Assembly: GCA_040768665.1 (NCBI GenBank) | Contig: JAXGMN010000018.1 | Span: forward strand, 124,001-188,000 | From: JABWBD01 sp040768665 | Lineage (GTDB): Bacteria > Planctomycetota > Planctomycetia > Pirellulales > Thermoguttaceae | Length of the DNA: 64,000 nucleotides | Reading direction: 5' to 3' | Notes under the pieces: generated by a model | Databases searched by the model: none | What the model was told of the DNA's origin: nothing | The model's input: only the letters and a program-made list of their open reading frames with translations | Made by a program: the position numbers and the translations under genes | In this document: piece after piece, positions 1 through 8,990 of the stretch | Numbering within the stretch: position 1 is the stretch's first letter | How the letters are laid out: each line of letters begins with the position of its first letter

Positions 1-348
1 GCGGATTTGCAGATGGTACGGCCGAGAAGCATGGTTCGAAACCGTCAGCGTCACCACGTGGCGTTTCCGAAGTGAGGCGATCCTCTGCGTCTGCCGCTGG
101 GCCGAGAAATCCCGCCGGCGCGGAAGTGTGAGCAGGTCGATCGCGGCTGCCGCGACGACGGCGACGTCAAGCAGCACAACCACCCAAAGTGCAGCGGGCG
201 TGGCGACCAGCGCAAAGGTGGATAGCGCCGGCACCAGGGCCACAACGACCATCCGCCGGTCGGGGAAAATGCGTGCCAGCTTCGCCAGCGCGCCCAGCGG
301 CGCGGCGGCGGCCGCAACCTTCACGAGTGCCAGGGCTAAGGGGCTCAA
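1..348 (-). CDS. DUF58 domain protein, N-terminal part (runs off the window)
   Basis: An open frame starts at a TTG whose bases overlap the stop codon of the MoxR gene by 4 bp (345-348), and it stays open to the window edge (116 codons). The visible part has two hydrophobic stretches, roughly residues 5-20 and 35-75, followed by a basic cytoplasmic segment containing LPRRRDF and QRIASLRKR and then a beta-rich start (VVTLTVSNHASRPY). This is how DUF58 proteins begin, and DUF58 genes usually follow moxR in an operon. The family is linked to chaperone-like AAA systems and cell-envelope or metalloprotein maturation. The TTG start is inferred from the overlap; an internal GTG about 10 codons later is possible. 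Confidence 0.75.
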   Translation of the reverse strand, partial: MSPLALALVKVAAAAAPLGALAKLARIFPDRRMVVVALVPALSTFALVATPAALWVVVLLDVAVVAAAAIDLLTLPRRRDFSAQRQTQRIASLRKRHVVTLTVSNHASRPYHLQIR

Positions 349-1418
349 AGCCGGGGCACCTCCACGGAACGGATCAGATCGGTCAGCAGATCGTCGACCC
401 GGTGGCCCTCGACCTCGGCCTCGGGCGAGAGAATCACCCGGTGGCGGAGCGCCGCAACAGCGAGTTCGACCACGTCGTCGGGCACCGCGTAGTCGCGTCC
501 GCGGAATGCAGCGAGCGTGCGCGCGCCCTGCATCAAGGCGAGACCGGCCCGCGGCGAGGCGCCGAGATAGAACTGCGGCCACTCGCGCGTGAGTCGTACA
601 AGGGAGTTGATGTAGTGGACCAGCTTCGGATCGACGAGCACCTGGCCGGCGATTTGGATCGTTTCGACAATCTCCGCCGGGGAGGCAACGGTCGCCAGGC
701 TCCCGAGCCGCTGATCGAGATCGATCTGCACGCTGTGGAGCGAGAGGATCTCCGCCTCCTCCTCGGCCGACGGATAGTGGACCAGGAGCTTGAACATGAA
801 GCGGTCGAGTTGGGCCTCCGGCAGGTTGTAGGTTCCCTCGGCCTCGATCGGATTCTGGGTGGCCAGGACAAGGAAGGGCCGCTCGAGCTTGTGGCTGGTC
901 CGCTCGACGGTCACGCGACCCTCCTGCATGATCTCCAGCAGGGCGGCGTGGGTCTTGGCGGGCGAGCGATTAATTTCGTCGGCCAGCAGGAGCTGCGTGA
1001 AGACCGGCCCGGGGCGAAACTGGAACTCCTGCGTCTTCATGTCGAAAATCGGCGAGCCGGTGATATCCGAAGGCATCAGGTCGGCCGTGAACTGGATCCG
1101 CCCGAACTTGCATCCCAACACCTGCCCCAGGGTGCGGACAAACAGCGTCTTCCCCAGGCCCGGTACACTCTCGATAAGGACGTGGCCGTTGGAGAACAGG
1201 GCCACCAGCGCGCCAAGCACGAGTTCGTCCTGGCCGACAAACACTTTGCCGACCTCGTCGGTGATCCGTCGGAAGAGCCGGCGCGTCGGCGTGTCGGCCC
1301 CCGCGTGTTCGACCGGTTCGGCGGCGATCGGCGGGTCGGAAGCTCCGGCGGCGAGGGAAGGGTCGGCCGGCGGTGACACGTCGGGGGTGGTATCGGGTTC
1401 GAACGGTGATTGGGCCAT
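345..1418 (-). CDS. MoxR-family AAA+ ATPase
   Basis: This 357-residue protein has a proline/acid-rich N-terminal tail of about 45 residues and then a MoxR AAA+ core. The Walker A motif is PGLGKT, Walker B is LLADEINR, and a sensor-like ATQNP follows. The C-terminal helical lid contains GASPRAGLAL, typical of MoxR. MoxR ATPases act as chaperones for assembly of metal-dependent or von Willebrand domain complexes. The next gene downstream overlaps by 4 bp and encodes a DUF58 protein, the usual partner. Substrate is unknown. Confidence 0.93.
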   Translation of the reverse strand: MAQSPFEPDTTPDVSPPADPSLAAGASDPPIAAEPVEHAGADTPTRRLFRRITDEVGKVFVGQDELVLGALVALFSNGHVLIESVPGLGKTLFVRTLGQVLGCKFGRIQFTADLMPSDITGSPIFDMKTQEFQFRPGPVFTQLLLADEINRSPAKTHAALLEIMQEGRVTVERTSHKLERPFLVLATQNPIEAEGTYNLPEAQLDRFMFKLLVHYPSAEEEAEILSLHSVQIDLDQRLGSLATVASPAEIVETIQIAGQVLVDPKLVHYINSLVRLTREWPQFYLGASPRAGLALMQGARTLAAFRGRDYAVPDDVVELAVAALRHRVILSPEAEVEGHRVDDLLTDLIRSVEVPRL

Positions 1419-1459
1419 TGTTTCTGGTGCGGGTGACGTGGAAGGGAGACGCGAACTGG

Positions 1460-1550
1460 GGTGATGAAAAAGGGGACGAGCTCCGCAAGACCTTGTTTCT
1501 GAGGTCCCATGCCCCCACTATTGCTTGCGGTGCCTGTCCCCTTTTTCACC
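1460..1550. repeat. Palindromic extragenic repeat, family B (copy 1)
   Basis: The left end reads GGTGATGAAAAAGGGGAC (1460-1477) and the right end GTCCCCTTTTTCACC (1536-1550), so the ends are inverted copies of each other, with GGTGCCT just inside the right arm. The same core (GGTGCCTGTCCCC) recurs at 48102-48182 and 50340-50426, in a weaker form at 62050-62127, and as half copies elsewhere. It lies upstream of the MoxR gene and contains no credible gene. Confidence 0.75.
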
Positions 1551-1616
1551 AGACCACACGCGGACCGGCTGTCCGGGGCACCCTATTTTGCCAAATTGGC
1601 TGCCCGTTGAGAAGCT

Positions 1617-1925
1617 GTGAGACCACCAAAACAATGGCGGTACGAAAACACGCTGGGAGCGATGGGGCGTCAACTCCTCGACGTGGCCTCCTGGGGGCTG
1701 AAGCTCGGAGAAGCCGAGTCGACGGGCGCGAATGGCGAAACCTGTCCCGAGGCTTCCACCGTCCGATACTGCTTCCCCGCCTGGGGCGACTTGCCGCCCG
1801 TCACGCTAACTTGGTACGATGGCGGGCGCCAGCCGCCGCGTCCCGACCGGCTCCCCTACCTCCGGGAGATCGGCAGCAATGGTCTGATCTTCGTCGGTGA
1901 ACAGCACACGATGATGTTCGGCCCA
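1617..1925 (+). pseudogene. Remnant of a Gfo/Idh/MocA-family oxidoreductase (C-terminal fragment)
   Basis: The plus-strand frame here reads like the middle and C-terminal part of a planctomycete Gfo/Idh/MocA oxidoreductase. A segment LLDVASWGLKLG resembles the conserved H-x-x-D-x-x-x-W-A-L-x-L-G substrate helix. It is followed by TVRYCFPAWGDLPPVTLTWY, the typical beta-strand pair, and by GSNGLIFVG. The N-terminal NAD-binding half is missing and the frame then runs without family similarity into the next gene. The histidine of the active-site helix has been lost. It is a different subfamily from the intact oxidoreductase at 48394-49758. The fragment is most likely non-functional. Confidence 0.6.
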
Positions 1926-1947
1926 ACCGTGTTTGATAGAGAATCCC

Positions 1948-3021
1948 ATGAAGAAGGTTTCGCTGCACGGAACGCTCTTCGCACTCCTCCTCGCTTTCTT
2001 TACCGTTCGCGGGCCGTGCCTGCTTGCGGAAGAGCCCCAGCTTGATCCGGCTCCTCCAGGGTCGTTCAGTCTCGTCGTGATCCCCGATACCCAGGGATAT
2101 CGTGGCCGCGGCACCAAGGCCGCGCCCGACAGCAACGCCCCGGTCACCAACCCGGTCTTCGAGACACACACGCGTTGGATCGCCAAGAACCTCCAGACGC
2201 AGCGGATTGCGTTCGTCAGCCACGTGGGCGACATTGTCGATCGCAACGTCCCCGAGCAATGGGAAGTCGCACGCGCGTGCATGGACCGGTTGCACGGCAA
2301 TGTTCCGTATGCCATCTCCCCGGGCAATCACGACATGACCTCGCGCGGCGACTCGTCGCTCTTCCAGGAGTATTTCCCGGCATCGCGGTTCGCCGGGTTC
2401 GCTTGGTACGCCGGCTCGTTCGAGAGCGATCGCGCGGAGCCGGCCGTCTCGGGCAACAACGCCAACAGTTTTCAGCTCTTCTCGGCCGAAAAGCTTGACT
2501 TCGTCTTTCTGCACCTGGAGTGCAACGCGCCGGACGATGTCCTTCGGTGGGCCAACATGGTCCTCGAAGAACACTCCGACCGCATCGCGATGATCACAAC
2601 TCACATGGATCTCGGCCCTCTCGAGCATCCCCGCGAGCCGCACGACTTCTTCGAGGCGCCCAAAGGACGCATGCGGTGGAAGAAATGTCACGGCGAGCGA
2701 GGCAACACGCCCGAGCAGATGTGGGAGAAGTGCTATCGACGGCACGCCAACCTGCTGGCGATCTTCTCGGGTGACCAGAGCCGAACCACGGCCTGTTACC
2801 TGGAATCCGCAGGCGACCACGGCAACCGGGTGCATGCCCTGCTGTCCGACTACACCTCTTCCGGACCGCTCCGGATCTACCGCTTCCTGCCCGGCGAAAA
2901 TCGGATCCGTGTCATCACCTGGGACACGAGTCTCGACTGTCTCTGTGATAAGACCGCCTATGTGCCGGATCGGCAGAACCACCAGTTCACCCTGGAGTGG
3001 AACGTCGTGTCTGACCGGTAG
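1948..3021 (+). CDS. Secreted calcineurin-like metallophosphoesterase
   Basis: A 357-residue protein starting MKKVSLHGTLFALLLAFF, a clear signal peptide, so it probably works outside the cytoplasm. The metal-binding motifs appear in order: VVIPDTQGY near residue 45, VGDIVDR near 95, PGNHD near 130 and TTHMD near 220. These match the calcineurin-like phosphoesterase fold, in the subgroup where the first motif is PDTQ. The ATG at 1948 is preferred over a TTG five codons earlier because the signal peptide begins there. The substrate is unknown. The decayed oxidoreductase fragment directly upstream is probably unrelated. Confidence 0.85.
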   Translation: MKKVSLHGTLFALLLAFFTVRGPCLLAEEPQLDPAPPGSFSLVVIPDTQGYRGRGTKAAPDSNAPVTNPVFETHTRWIAKNLQTQRIAFVSHVGDIVDRNVPEQWEVARACMDRLHGNVPYAISPGNHDMTSRGDSSLFQEYFPASRFAGFAWYAGSFESDRAEPAVSGNNANSFQLFSAEKLDFVFLHLECNAPDDVLRWANMVLEEHSDRIAMITTHMDLGPLEHPREPHDFFEAPKGRMRWKKCHGERGNTPEQMWEKCYRRHANLLAIFSGDQSRTTACYLESAGDHGNRVHALLSDYTSSGPLRIYRFLPGENRIRVITWDTSLDCLCDKTAYVPDRQNHQFTLEWNVVSDR

Positions 3022-3302
3022 CCTCTCCTACCCTGGCAGCGCGATCCGTCATCGAGTTAGTCTTGGCACTCGCCAACTGTGAGCTTCCAGCCGGAATGGG
3101 GAAGAGTGGAGCCAAGCCGACGTTAGACGCCACCGTAGGGTGCCCCAGGATCGTGAAGAAGAGACGCCAACGCCTGCCGTCGGCCTGACCCTATTCTCTC
3201 GCTATTCTCGGGTCCATTCGGCGATCGTTGTCGTCGACTGAAGCCGTCGGATGGTTTCTTCGTCGCATTGCGATGGAGGCATTGCGGCCCTAGAATAAGG
3301 CT

Positions 3303-4040
3303 ATGGCCGCTCACGACAGCAAACTCGAACGACTGCCGGCGCGCAAGGACCGGTTTGCCACCACGCACTGGAGCATGGTCATAAGCGCCGGCGGCCCCCG
3401 CTCGGCTGAAGCTGGCCGGGCGCTGGCTACGTTGTGCGAGAACTACTGGTTCCCCGTCTATGCGTTCGTGCGCCGGGCGGGTCACTCGGCCGACGACGCC
3501 CAGGACCTAACCCAGGAGTTTTTCGTCCGCTTGCTCGATAAGCAATTCCTTGCGGCGGCCGATCGCAATAAGGGACGGTTCCGGACTTTTCTGCTCACGG
3601 CGGTGAAACGATTCCTGGCGAACGAATATGACCGCCTCCAGGCCAAGAAGCGAGGTGGGGGTCACACGATCTTGTCCCTGGAAGGTCTTGAAGCCAGGTA
3701 TTGCCAGGAGCCGGCCGATACCTTGACGCCCGAACGCATCTTCGAGCGACAATGGGCACTAACTCTGCTCGACCAGGTTCTGGCCCGCTTACATGCCGAG
3801 ATGGCATCCGAAGGCAAGGCCGCGCTGTTCGACGCGATGAAGGGCCATCTGACGGGCAGCCAGACGGTCAGCTATGCGAGGACCGCGGCCGGCTTGGGGA
3901 TGACGGAAGGGGCCGTCAAGGTGGCCGCCCATCGGCTCCGGCAGCGCTATCGGGAACTGCTGCGGGAAGAAATCTCGCAAACGGTCGCTGGCCCCGACGA
4001 GATCGAAGAGGAGGTCCGCTACCTCTTTACCTGCCTGTAG
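3303..4040 (+). CDS. ECF-type RNA polymerase sigma factor (kinase-associated group)
   Basis: The 245-residue protein carries an ECF sigma-70 region 2 (FATTHWSMV, then ADDAQDLTQEFFVRLL near residues 60-80, then RGRFRTFL-like KGRFRTFLLTAVKRF) and a region 4 helix-turn-helix near residues 190-225 (MTEGAVKVAAHRLRQRYRELL). The N-terminal RFATTHWSMV and the long linker between regions 2 and 4 are typical of the planctomycete sigma factors encoded beside Ser/Thr kinases. The kinase gene starts 86 bp downstream on the same strand, which suggests that phosphorylation by that kinase may control this factor. No anti-sigma factor is visible. Confidence 0.93.
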   Translation: MAAHDSKLERLPARKDRFATTHWSMVISAGGPRSAEAGRALATLCENYWFPVYAFVRRAGHSADDAQDLTQEFFVRLLDKQFLAAADRNKGRFRTFLLTAVKRFLANEYDRLQAKKRGGGHTILSLEGLEARYCQEPADTLTPERIFERQWALTLLDQVLARLHAEMASEGKAALFDAMKGHLTGSQTVSYARTAAGLGMTEGAVKVAAHRLRQRYRELLREEISQTVAGPDEIEEEVRYLFTCL

Positions 4041-4126
4041 TTGCGGGCATTGGGGTTTCTGCCGTAACTTTTCTGTGAGCTTTCTTAAAGTAGGTATAGG
4101 GGCGAACCGGATCAGGACCCTTTACC

Positions 4127-7100
4127 ATGAGCGAAGAGAACCACTGTCCACAGTGCGGAGCCGCCTTGCCGACCCAGTCGCCGCAAGGGCTTTGCCCCGG
4201 CTGCCTTCTGAGATGGGGGCTGGAGAGCCAGACCGGTGGCGAGGAACCTGGAAGTCAGCCTGCGGCAGCCGACCGTCCCCCGCCGACGCCCGAGGAGATA
4301 GCGGCCTATTTCCCGGACCTGGAAATCTTGGAACTTGTGGGCCGGGGCGGGATGGGCGTGGTCTACAAGGCCCTCCAAAAACGGCTCGACCGGCTGGTGG
4401 CGCTGAAGATCCTCGCGCCGAAGATCGGCCAGGATCCAGCCTTTTCCGAGCGGTTTGCGAGGGAAGCCCGGGCGATGGCCATGCTGAGCCATCCCCACGT
4501 CGTTGCGGTCCATGATTTCGGCCAGACCGACGGCCTCTACTACTTCTTGATGGAGTTTGTGGACGGAGTGAATCTGCGGCGACTGCTCGACACGGGCAAG
4601 CTCGCGTCCGAGGAGGCGTTGGCCATCGTTCCGCAAATCTGCGAGGCGCTGCAATACGCCCACGACCACGGCGTGGTCCACCGCGACATCAAGCCGGAGA
4701 ACGTGTTGTTGGACAAGGAAGGCCGGGTCAAGATCGCCGACTTCGGCATAGCGAAGCTGGTCGGCAAGGAGGCGAAAGACCTGAGGCTTACCGGCGCCGG
4801 CCAAATCATCGGCACACCGCAATACATGGCCCCCGAGCAGATCGAGCATCCATTACAGGTGGATCATCGCGCCGACATTTATTCCTTGGGCGTGGTCTTC
4901 TACCAGATGCTCACCGGCGAGCTCCCCATCGGCCGCTTCGCTCCGCCCTCGAAGAAGGTGCAGGTCGACGTGCGGCTGGATGAAGTGGTGCTGCGAGCGC
5001 TTGAAAAGGAGCCTGAGCGTCGCTACCAGCAGGCGAGCGAGATCAAGACGCACATAGAGACACTCACCACCCCAATGACTTCGGGCGCTGGCGAGCGCCT
5101 GAGCGCCGACAGATCGGCTGGCACATACGAATCCGGCTCGTCAGCCGCGCCCACCAACTGGCTCGCGTGGCTCGCTCAGGCAACGTTTCCATCTCCCGAG
5201 GTTGTGGCCATTTACAATCACATGACCGTCGCGGAAAGGCGAGAGCAGGCCACTCGACAAGGCGTTGTCGGCGTCGTGCTGTTCGCCTTGCTCGTTGCAC
5301 CCGGCTTCGTTTTTTTAGCCTCCACAATTGCCGGCGTGTTCGTCTATGTGGCGGCGGTGGCGGCTTTTAGTATCCTCGTCGGACAATGGAGAAGCCTCTT
5401 GAAACAACATCTTTGCTCGACCGCGTGGGCCCGAGAGCAAGGCTTGACCCCAGATCGACTAAGGCTCACGATTCTCGACCCGCCACTGCGCACCGGGCAG
5501 CCGCATGCGCGCAAACAAGCCGGCCCTTCCGCCCCCGCGCGGGCCGGCGCTGAGGCTGCCATCGACGAGGCTCAGCGAAACGTCAAAGGGCCTGCCATGG
5601 GAGTGCTTGTCATCGGCATCCTGAATTGGCTTATTTCGGTCCCATTGTCTCTTATGTTTCTCTGGTGGGGAGGCAGCTACTCACCGCACCCGCTCCCTAG
5701 TGGTCGCAAGGTTGCGTCAGAACTCGATCCTGCATCTGTTTTCTGGACGTCGTCTTCTACCTTGATGATGTTTTGCTTGCTGGCGATCCTGGTAATCAGC
5801 AGCTTGATGATTTTCGCCGCGCTTAAGATGAAGCGGCTGCAAGCCTACTGGTTGGCTGTCGCCGCCAGCATCCTGGCGATCATCATTTCGCCCGGCAACC
5901 TGATCGGTCTGCCCATCGGCATCTGGTCCCTGGTCGTGCTCAGTCAGCGAGAGGTGCGTATGGCGTTTGCACAGCATCGCGCGCGTCCCGCTGGCACACC
6001 GGGGGCAGGTGATAGCGAGGGCGCGTTCGGCGCGCCCCAAGCGGCGGTGCCGCGATTGTCGAAAACGGCCCTGGCAGGGTCCATTTGGGCCGGGCCGTTC
6101 TTCCTTGTCATCGTCGTCTCACTTTGCGTAATTACTTTGTGGATGACGCTGAGCCTGAGCCTTCTCTTCCCGTTGCTGTCGCCAATCCTGCTGCTGCTCC
6201 TCGCTACACCGATCGGTGCTACCTTCTTGGGATACGTCGCCCTGAACCAAATCCGCCACTCGGCCGGCCGCTTGTACGGGTTGGAGTTGGCACTGTTCGA
6301 TCTGTGGGCGTTTCCACTGTTGGCGCTGGACGCCGTGATCGCCGGTCTCGGCATTTTTGCAGCGAGGGCTTCGACTGGTGGTTTTGGTGGGGTGGTGGCC
6401 CCTTTGTTGATCGTTCTCGCGTGTGTCGTCATCGACTTCCTCATCGTCCGTTGGGGCTGGCGCGCGGTGAATCGGCCGCCCGCTGGCTCCCTCCGGGCCG
6501 ACCAGCCAAAGCGCGCTGGACTTTCGACAATGCTATCGGTTGCCGCGCCGGTGTTGATGTTCTGTCTTGGTGTGTTCGGCTTTGCTTCTCTTCTGTGGTC
6601 GGTGACGGAACGCATTGAAAACTCAAGGGCCAGAATCCACACGCGCATCTTTGAAGCGGACGCAAGACTGGTTGACCAAGTCGTGCCGCGGCCGACGCGG
6701 AAGCCGGCGCACGCGCACAACAGCGCGGTGGAGATTCCTGGTCGCGACCCGCAAACCGCCCAAGTGAATGCTGCCGTTTTCGACAGACTTCTGGCGGACG
6801 GCGCAAATCCGCCGGGGTTGCTGGACGACCAAACGAGGGAAGGCAACTGGTGGCCGAAACGGGCGACAAGTTCGCACTATTTTCGTAGGGACAAGGTCGC
6901 TGGCCACGGCCTTGCAGACGGATATCTCGGCGTTTGGCGGCACAAGGACATTCTCCAGTTGCGGGTCCAATACAAGGTCCTGCACGGCATGAACGGCCCC
7001 TATCAATACGCGCTAATCGACTGGGAAGGCGGCGCGCCCCCGCCCGAAACCGTGCGAGCATTCTTCATTCCGTATTCCCGCGGCGACGGCACCGAGCGAT

Positions 7101-7171
7101 ATCTCGTCATTGCGATCGAAGTCAGTGACGCAACGGAGAACGAAGGAGGGGTTTCAGAGAAGCAGAGCTGA
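4127..7171 (+). CDS. Membrane Ser/Thr protein kinase with N-terminal zinc ribbon
   Basis: This is a 1014-residue protein. Cys7, Cys10, Cys23 and Cys26 form an N-terminal zinc ribbon (CPQCG...CPGC). A Hanks-type kinase domain follows at about residues 62-330, with GRGGMG, the lysine in VALKIL, HRDIKPEN, DFG and GTPQYMAPEQ all intact, so it should be active. After it come several groups of membrane segments (about 380-430, 490-515, 545-620, 650-760 and 800-825). The last 190 residues form an extracytoplasmic or soluble tail without a recognised domain. It is encoded 86 bp after an ECF sigma factor, a common planctomycete pairing, so it may be the sensor of that system. Confidence 0.93.
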   Translation: MSEENHCPQCGAALPTQSPQGLCPGCLLRWGLESQTGGEEPGSQPAAADRPPPTPEEIAAYFPDLEILELVGRGGMGVVYKALQKRLDRLVALKILAPKIGQDPAFSERFAREARAMAMLSHPHVVAVHDFGQTDGLYYFLMEFVDGVNLRRLLDTGKLASEEALAIVPQICEALQYAHDHGVVHRDIKPENVLLDKEGRVKIADFGIAKLVGKEAKDLRLTGAGQIIGTPQYMAPEQIEHPLQVDHRADIYSLGVVFYQMLTGELPIGRFAPPSKKVQVDVRLDEVVLRALEKEPERRYQQASEIKTHIETLTTPMTSGAGERLSADRSAGTYESGSSAAPTNWLAWLAQATFPSPEVVAIYNHMTVAERREQATRQGVVGVVLFALLVAPGFVFLASTIAGVFVYVAAVAAFSILVGQWRSLLKQHLCSTAWAREQGLTPDRLRLTILDPPLRTGQPHARKQAGPSAPARAGAEAAIDEAQRNVKGPAMGVLVIGILNWLISVPLSLMFLWWGGSYSPHPLPSGRKVASELDPASVFWTSSSTLMMFCLLAILVISSLMIFAALKMKRLQAYWLAVAASILAIIISPGNLIGLPIGIWSLVVLSQREVRMAFAQHRARPAGTPGAGDSEGAFGAPQAAVPRLSKTALAGSIWAGPFFLVIVVSLCVITLWMTLSLSLLFPLLSPILLLLLATPIGATFLGYVALNQIRHSAGRLYGLELALFDLWAFPLLALDAVIAGLGIFAARASTGGFGGVVAPLLIVLACVVIDFLIVRWGWRAVNRPPAGSLRADQPKRAGLSTMLSVAAPVLMFCLGVFGFASLLWSVTERIENSRARIHTRIFEADARLVDQVVPRPTRKPAHAHNSAVEIPGRDPQTAQVNAAVFDRLLADGANPPGLLDDQTREGNWWPKRATSSHYFRRDKVAGHGLADGYLGVWRHKDILQLRVQYKVLHGMNGPYQYALIDWEGGAPPPETVRAFFIPYSRGDGTERYLVIAIEVSDATENEGGVSEKQS

Positions 7172-7295
7172 AGTGAGTGCGTTCGGCTGCAGTCGGTATA
7201 CTTGTCGTGGAACGTGCGATCCATTTGGATCGGGCTTACCACAACGCGTGGAATGTTGCCGCCGTGTCATAAAGTCCTTTTAACCTTGAACGGTC

Positions 7296-8765
7296 TCACT
7301 TTGACGCCGGCCCCAGCCCTGAACGGAGGCGGAACATCGACTGGCTGCGCAGCGGAAACGGGGGCTCGCTGTCGGGCGGCAGCGAATCCAACACGGCCTG
7401 AAGCCGGCGGCGAGCTTCCATCGCCGCAGGGGCTCGGCTGGAAGCAAGGTCGTGCTGCTCGTCGAAATCTTCGGCAACGTCCAGCAGGCGACCGTCGGCG
7501 TAGAGCTTGAAGCGGCCGTCGCTGACAACCCGCTCCCGGTAGTACTGGTTGAAGATCCACTGCCGGGGCTCGGGCACACCCGCGTCGAGCAGCGTTGCGG
7601 CAAACGAGCGTCCGTCGAGCGTCACACCGCGGGGCAACGCCGCGCCGGCCAACTCGCAGAAGGTCGGAAGAAGGTCGGAAAAATCGGCCAGTTTCAGCGT
7701 CCGTCCGCCCGGCACCAGCCCGGGGCCGTACACAATCATCGGCACGTTTGCGCCCGGCTCGGTCATTTTGTAAAGGCCGCCTTGCACCACGCGTCCGCGG
7801 AACCGGGCGGAGAAAGACTTCTCGCTGCCGTTGTCTGTGCCGATGAAAAGGATCGTCCGCTCGAGGATGCCTTGGTTGCGAAGTTCGTCGACCATTCGGC
7901 CGATGAGCAGATCGGCGTAACGGATCATGTCGCGATACATGGCGTCGTGTGGCCGGTTGGGATCCCGGTTCAGCGGCGTGGGCGTGACCGGGTCGGTGAA
8001 GGTCCAGCCATGCGTCAGCGGCGAAGGGAGATAAACAAGGAAAGGCCGGTCCTTGTGGCGGCGGATGAAGCGGTATGCGGCCTCCTGGAACACGTCGGGC
8101 CCGAAACGCCCGCGATGCACCTTGCGGCGATGTTCGTGATCCAACGTGACCACGTCCCAATAACGGCTCTCGATACGGCGGATCATCTCGGTCGTGAACG
8201 CGAAGTCGTTCGCCAGCACCCGCTCCATGAAACGGGCGTACTCGGAATCGGTCACGGTGTCGCGGTCGAGCGAACCCGGCCAGAGCAGGTATTCGTCGAA
8301 GCCGTGCCGCCGGATCACATCGGGCTCGTCGTAGAGATTGTTAATCTGCCATTTGCCGAATATCCCGGTGGCATAGCCGGCTTCCTTCAGGGGCCGAGCG
8401 AAGGTGACCTCCCGTCGCGGATCGAGCCCGCCGCCGCTGTACAGGGCGGCGTCGTGATGCACGGTGAAGCCGGAACGCAACAGGTAGCGGCCGGTCAGCG
8501 CGACGGTCCGGCTCGGCCCGCAAACCGTGGGCGTGTAGCAATTCTCGATCCGCACGCCCGCGGAGGCGAGCCGGTCGAAATGGGGCGTCAGGTTCTCTTC
8601 GCTGCCGTAGGCCCCAAACCACTCCTTCCCCAGGTTGTCCAGCAGGATGAACACGATGTTCGGCCGCTCAACCTTCGCAGCAGGCGAAGCCGCGTCGGCA
8701 TTCAGACTGCCGAGCACGAAGAGTCCCGCGAGCAGCGCGCCGCACGGAGACAGGAGCTTTTTCAT
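7296..8765 (-). CDS. Secreted sulfatase (formylglycine type)
   Basis: A 489-residue protein with a signal peptide (MKKLLSPCGALLAGLFVLG) and the alkaline-phosphatase-fold sulfatase pattern. The active-site motif is CGPSR in PTVCGPSRTVALTGRY, near residue 84, where the cysteine would be converted to formylglycine. The first metal-binding motif reads LLDNLG, so the second aspartate of the usual DDxG is Asn. A second motif GTDNGSEK near residue 310 gives the other metal ligands. The protein probably removes sulfate esters from polysaccharides in the periplasm, as is common in planctomycetes. No maturation enzyme is encoded nearby. Confidence 0.93.
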   Translation of the reverse strand: MKKLLSPCGALLAGLFVLGSLNADAASPAAKVERPNIVFILLDNLGKEWFGAYGSEENLTPHFDRLASAGVRIENCYTPTVCGPSRTVALTGRYLLRSGFTVHHDAALYSGGGLDPRREVTFARPLKEAGYATGIFGKWQINNLYDEPDVIRRHGFDEYLLWPGSLDRDTVTDSEYARFMERVLANDFAFTTEMIRRIESRYWDVVTLDHEHRRKVHRGRFGPDVFQEAAYRFIRRHKDRPFLVYLPSPLTHGWTFTDPVTPTPLNRDPNRPHDAMYRDMIRYADLLIGRMVDELRNQGILERTILFIGTDNGSEKSFSARFRGRVVQGGLYKMTEPGANVPMIVYGPGLVPGGRTLKLADFSDLLPTFCELAGAALPRGVTLDGRSFAATLLDAGVPEPRQWIFNQYYRERVVSDGRFKLYADGRLLDVAEDFDEQHDLASSRAPAAMEARRRLQAVLDSLPPDSEPPFPLRSQSMFRLRSGLGPASK

Positions 8766-8941
8766 ACCAGATACCCTCCATTCCCACTCAGGTCGAGCAG
8801 TAGGCTCCCGAGCGCCCGCAGTGCATGTCCTCGCTGGAAATTCTCTTTTTTTCCACAGACGCCGAGTCTAGTCCGGAAGAATTGGGGAGTCAAGGGAGTG
8901 CAGAAAGGCGGCCACTCAATTTAAATCCGCAAGCAAGCGTC

Positions 8942-8970
8942 TTGACAAGTCGCGACGCAAACAGCATCAT
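8942..8970 (+). promoter_or_regulatory. Candidate sigma-70-type promoter for the beta-helix gene
   Basis: TTGACA at 8942-8947 is separated by exactly 17 bp from CATCAT at 8965-8970, which matches 4 of 6 positions of the -10 consensus. The start codon of the beta-helix gene follows at 8991. The -35 match is exact but the -10 is weak, so this is only a candidate. Confidence 0.4.
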
Positions 8971-8990
8971 GAGGCCGTATACGGAGACAC

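Noticed and set aside
189..1376. Long plus-strand open frame opposite the MoxR gene
   Set aside because: It mirrors the codon pattern of the MoxR gene, is rich in Arg, Gly and His, and shows no family pattern. High GC content commonly gives such antisense frames.
3063..3079. TTGGCAC near 3063 as a sigma-54 promoter for the ECF gene
   Set aside because: The second half (TTGC at the required distance) is absent, and the site is 230 bp from the gene.
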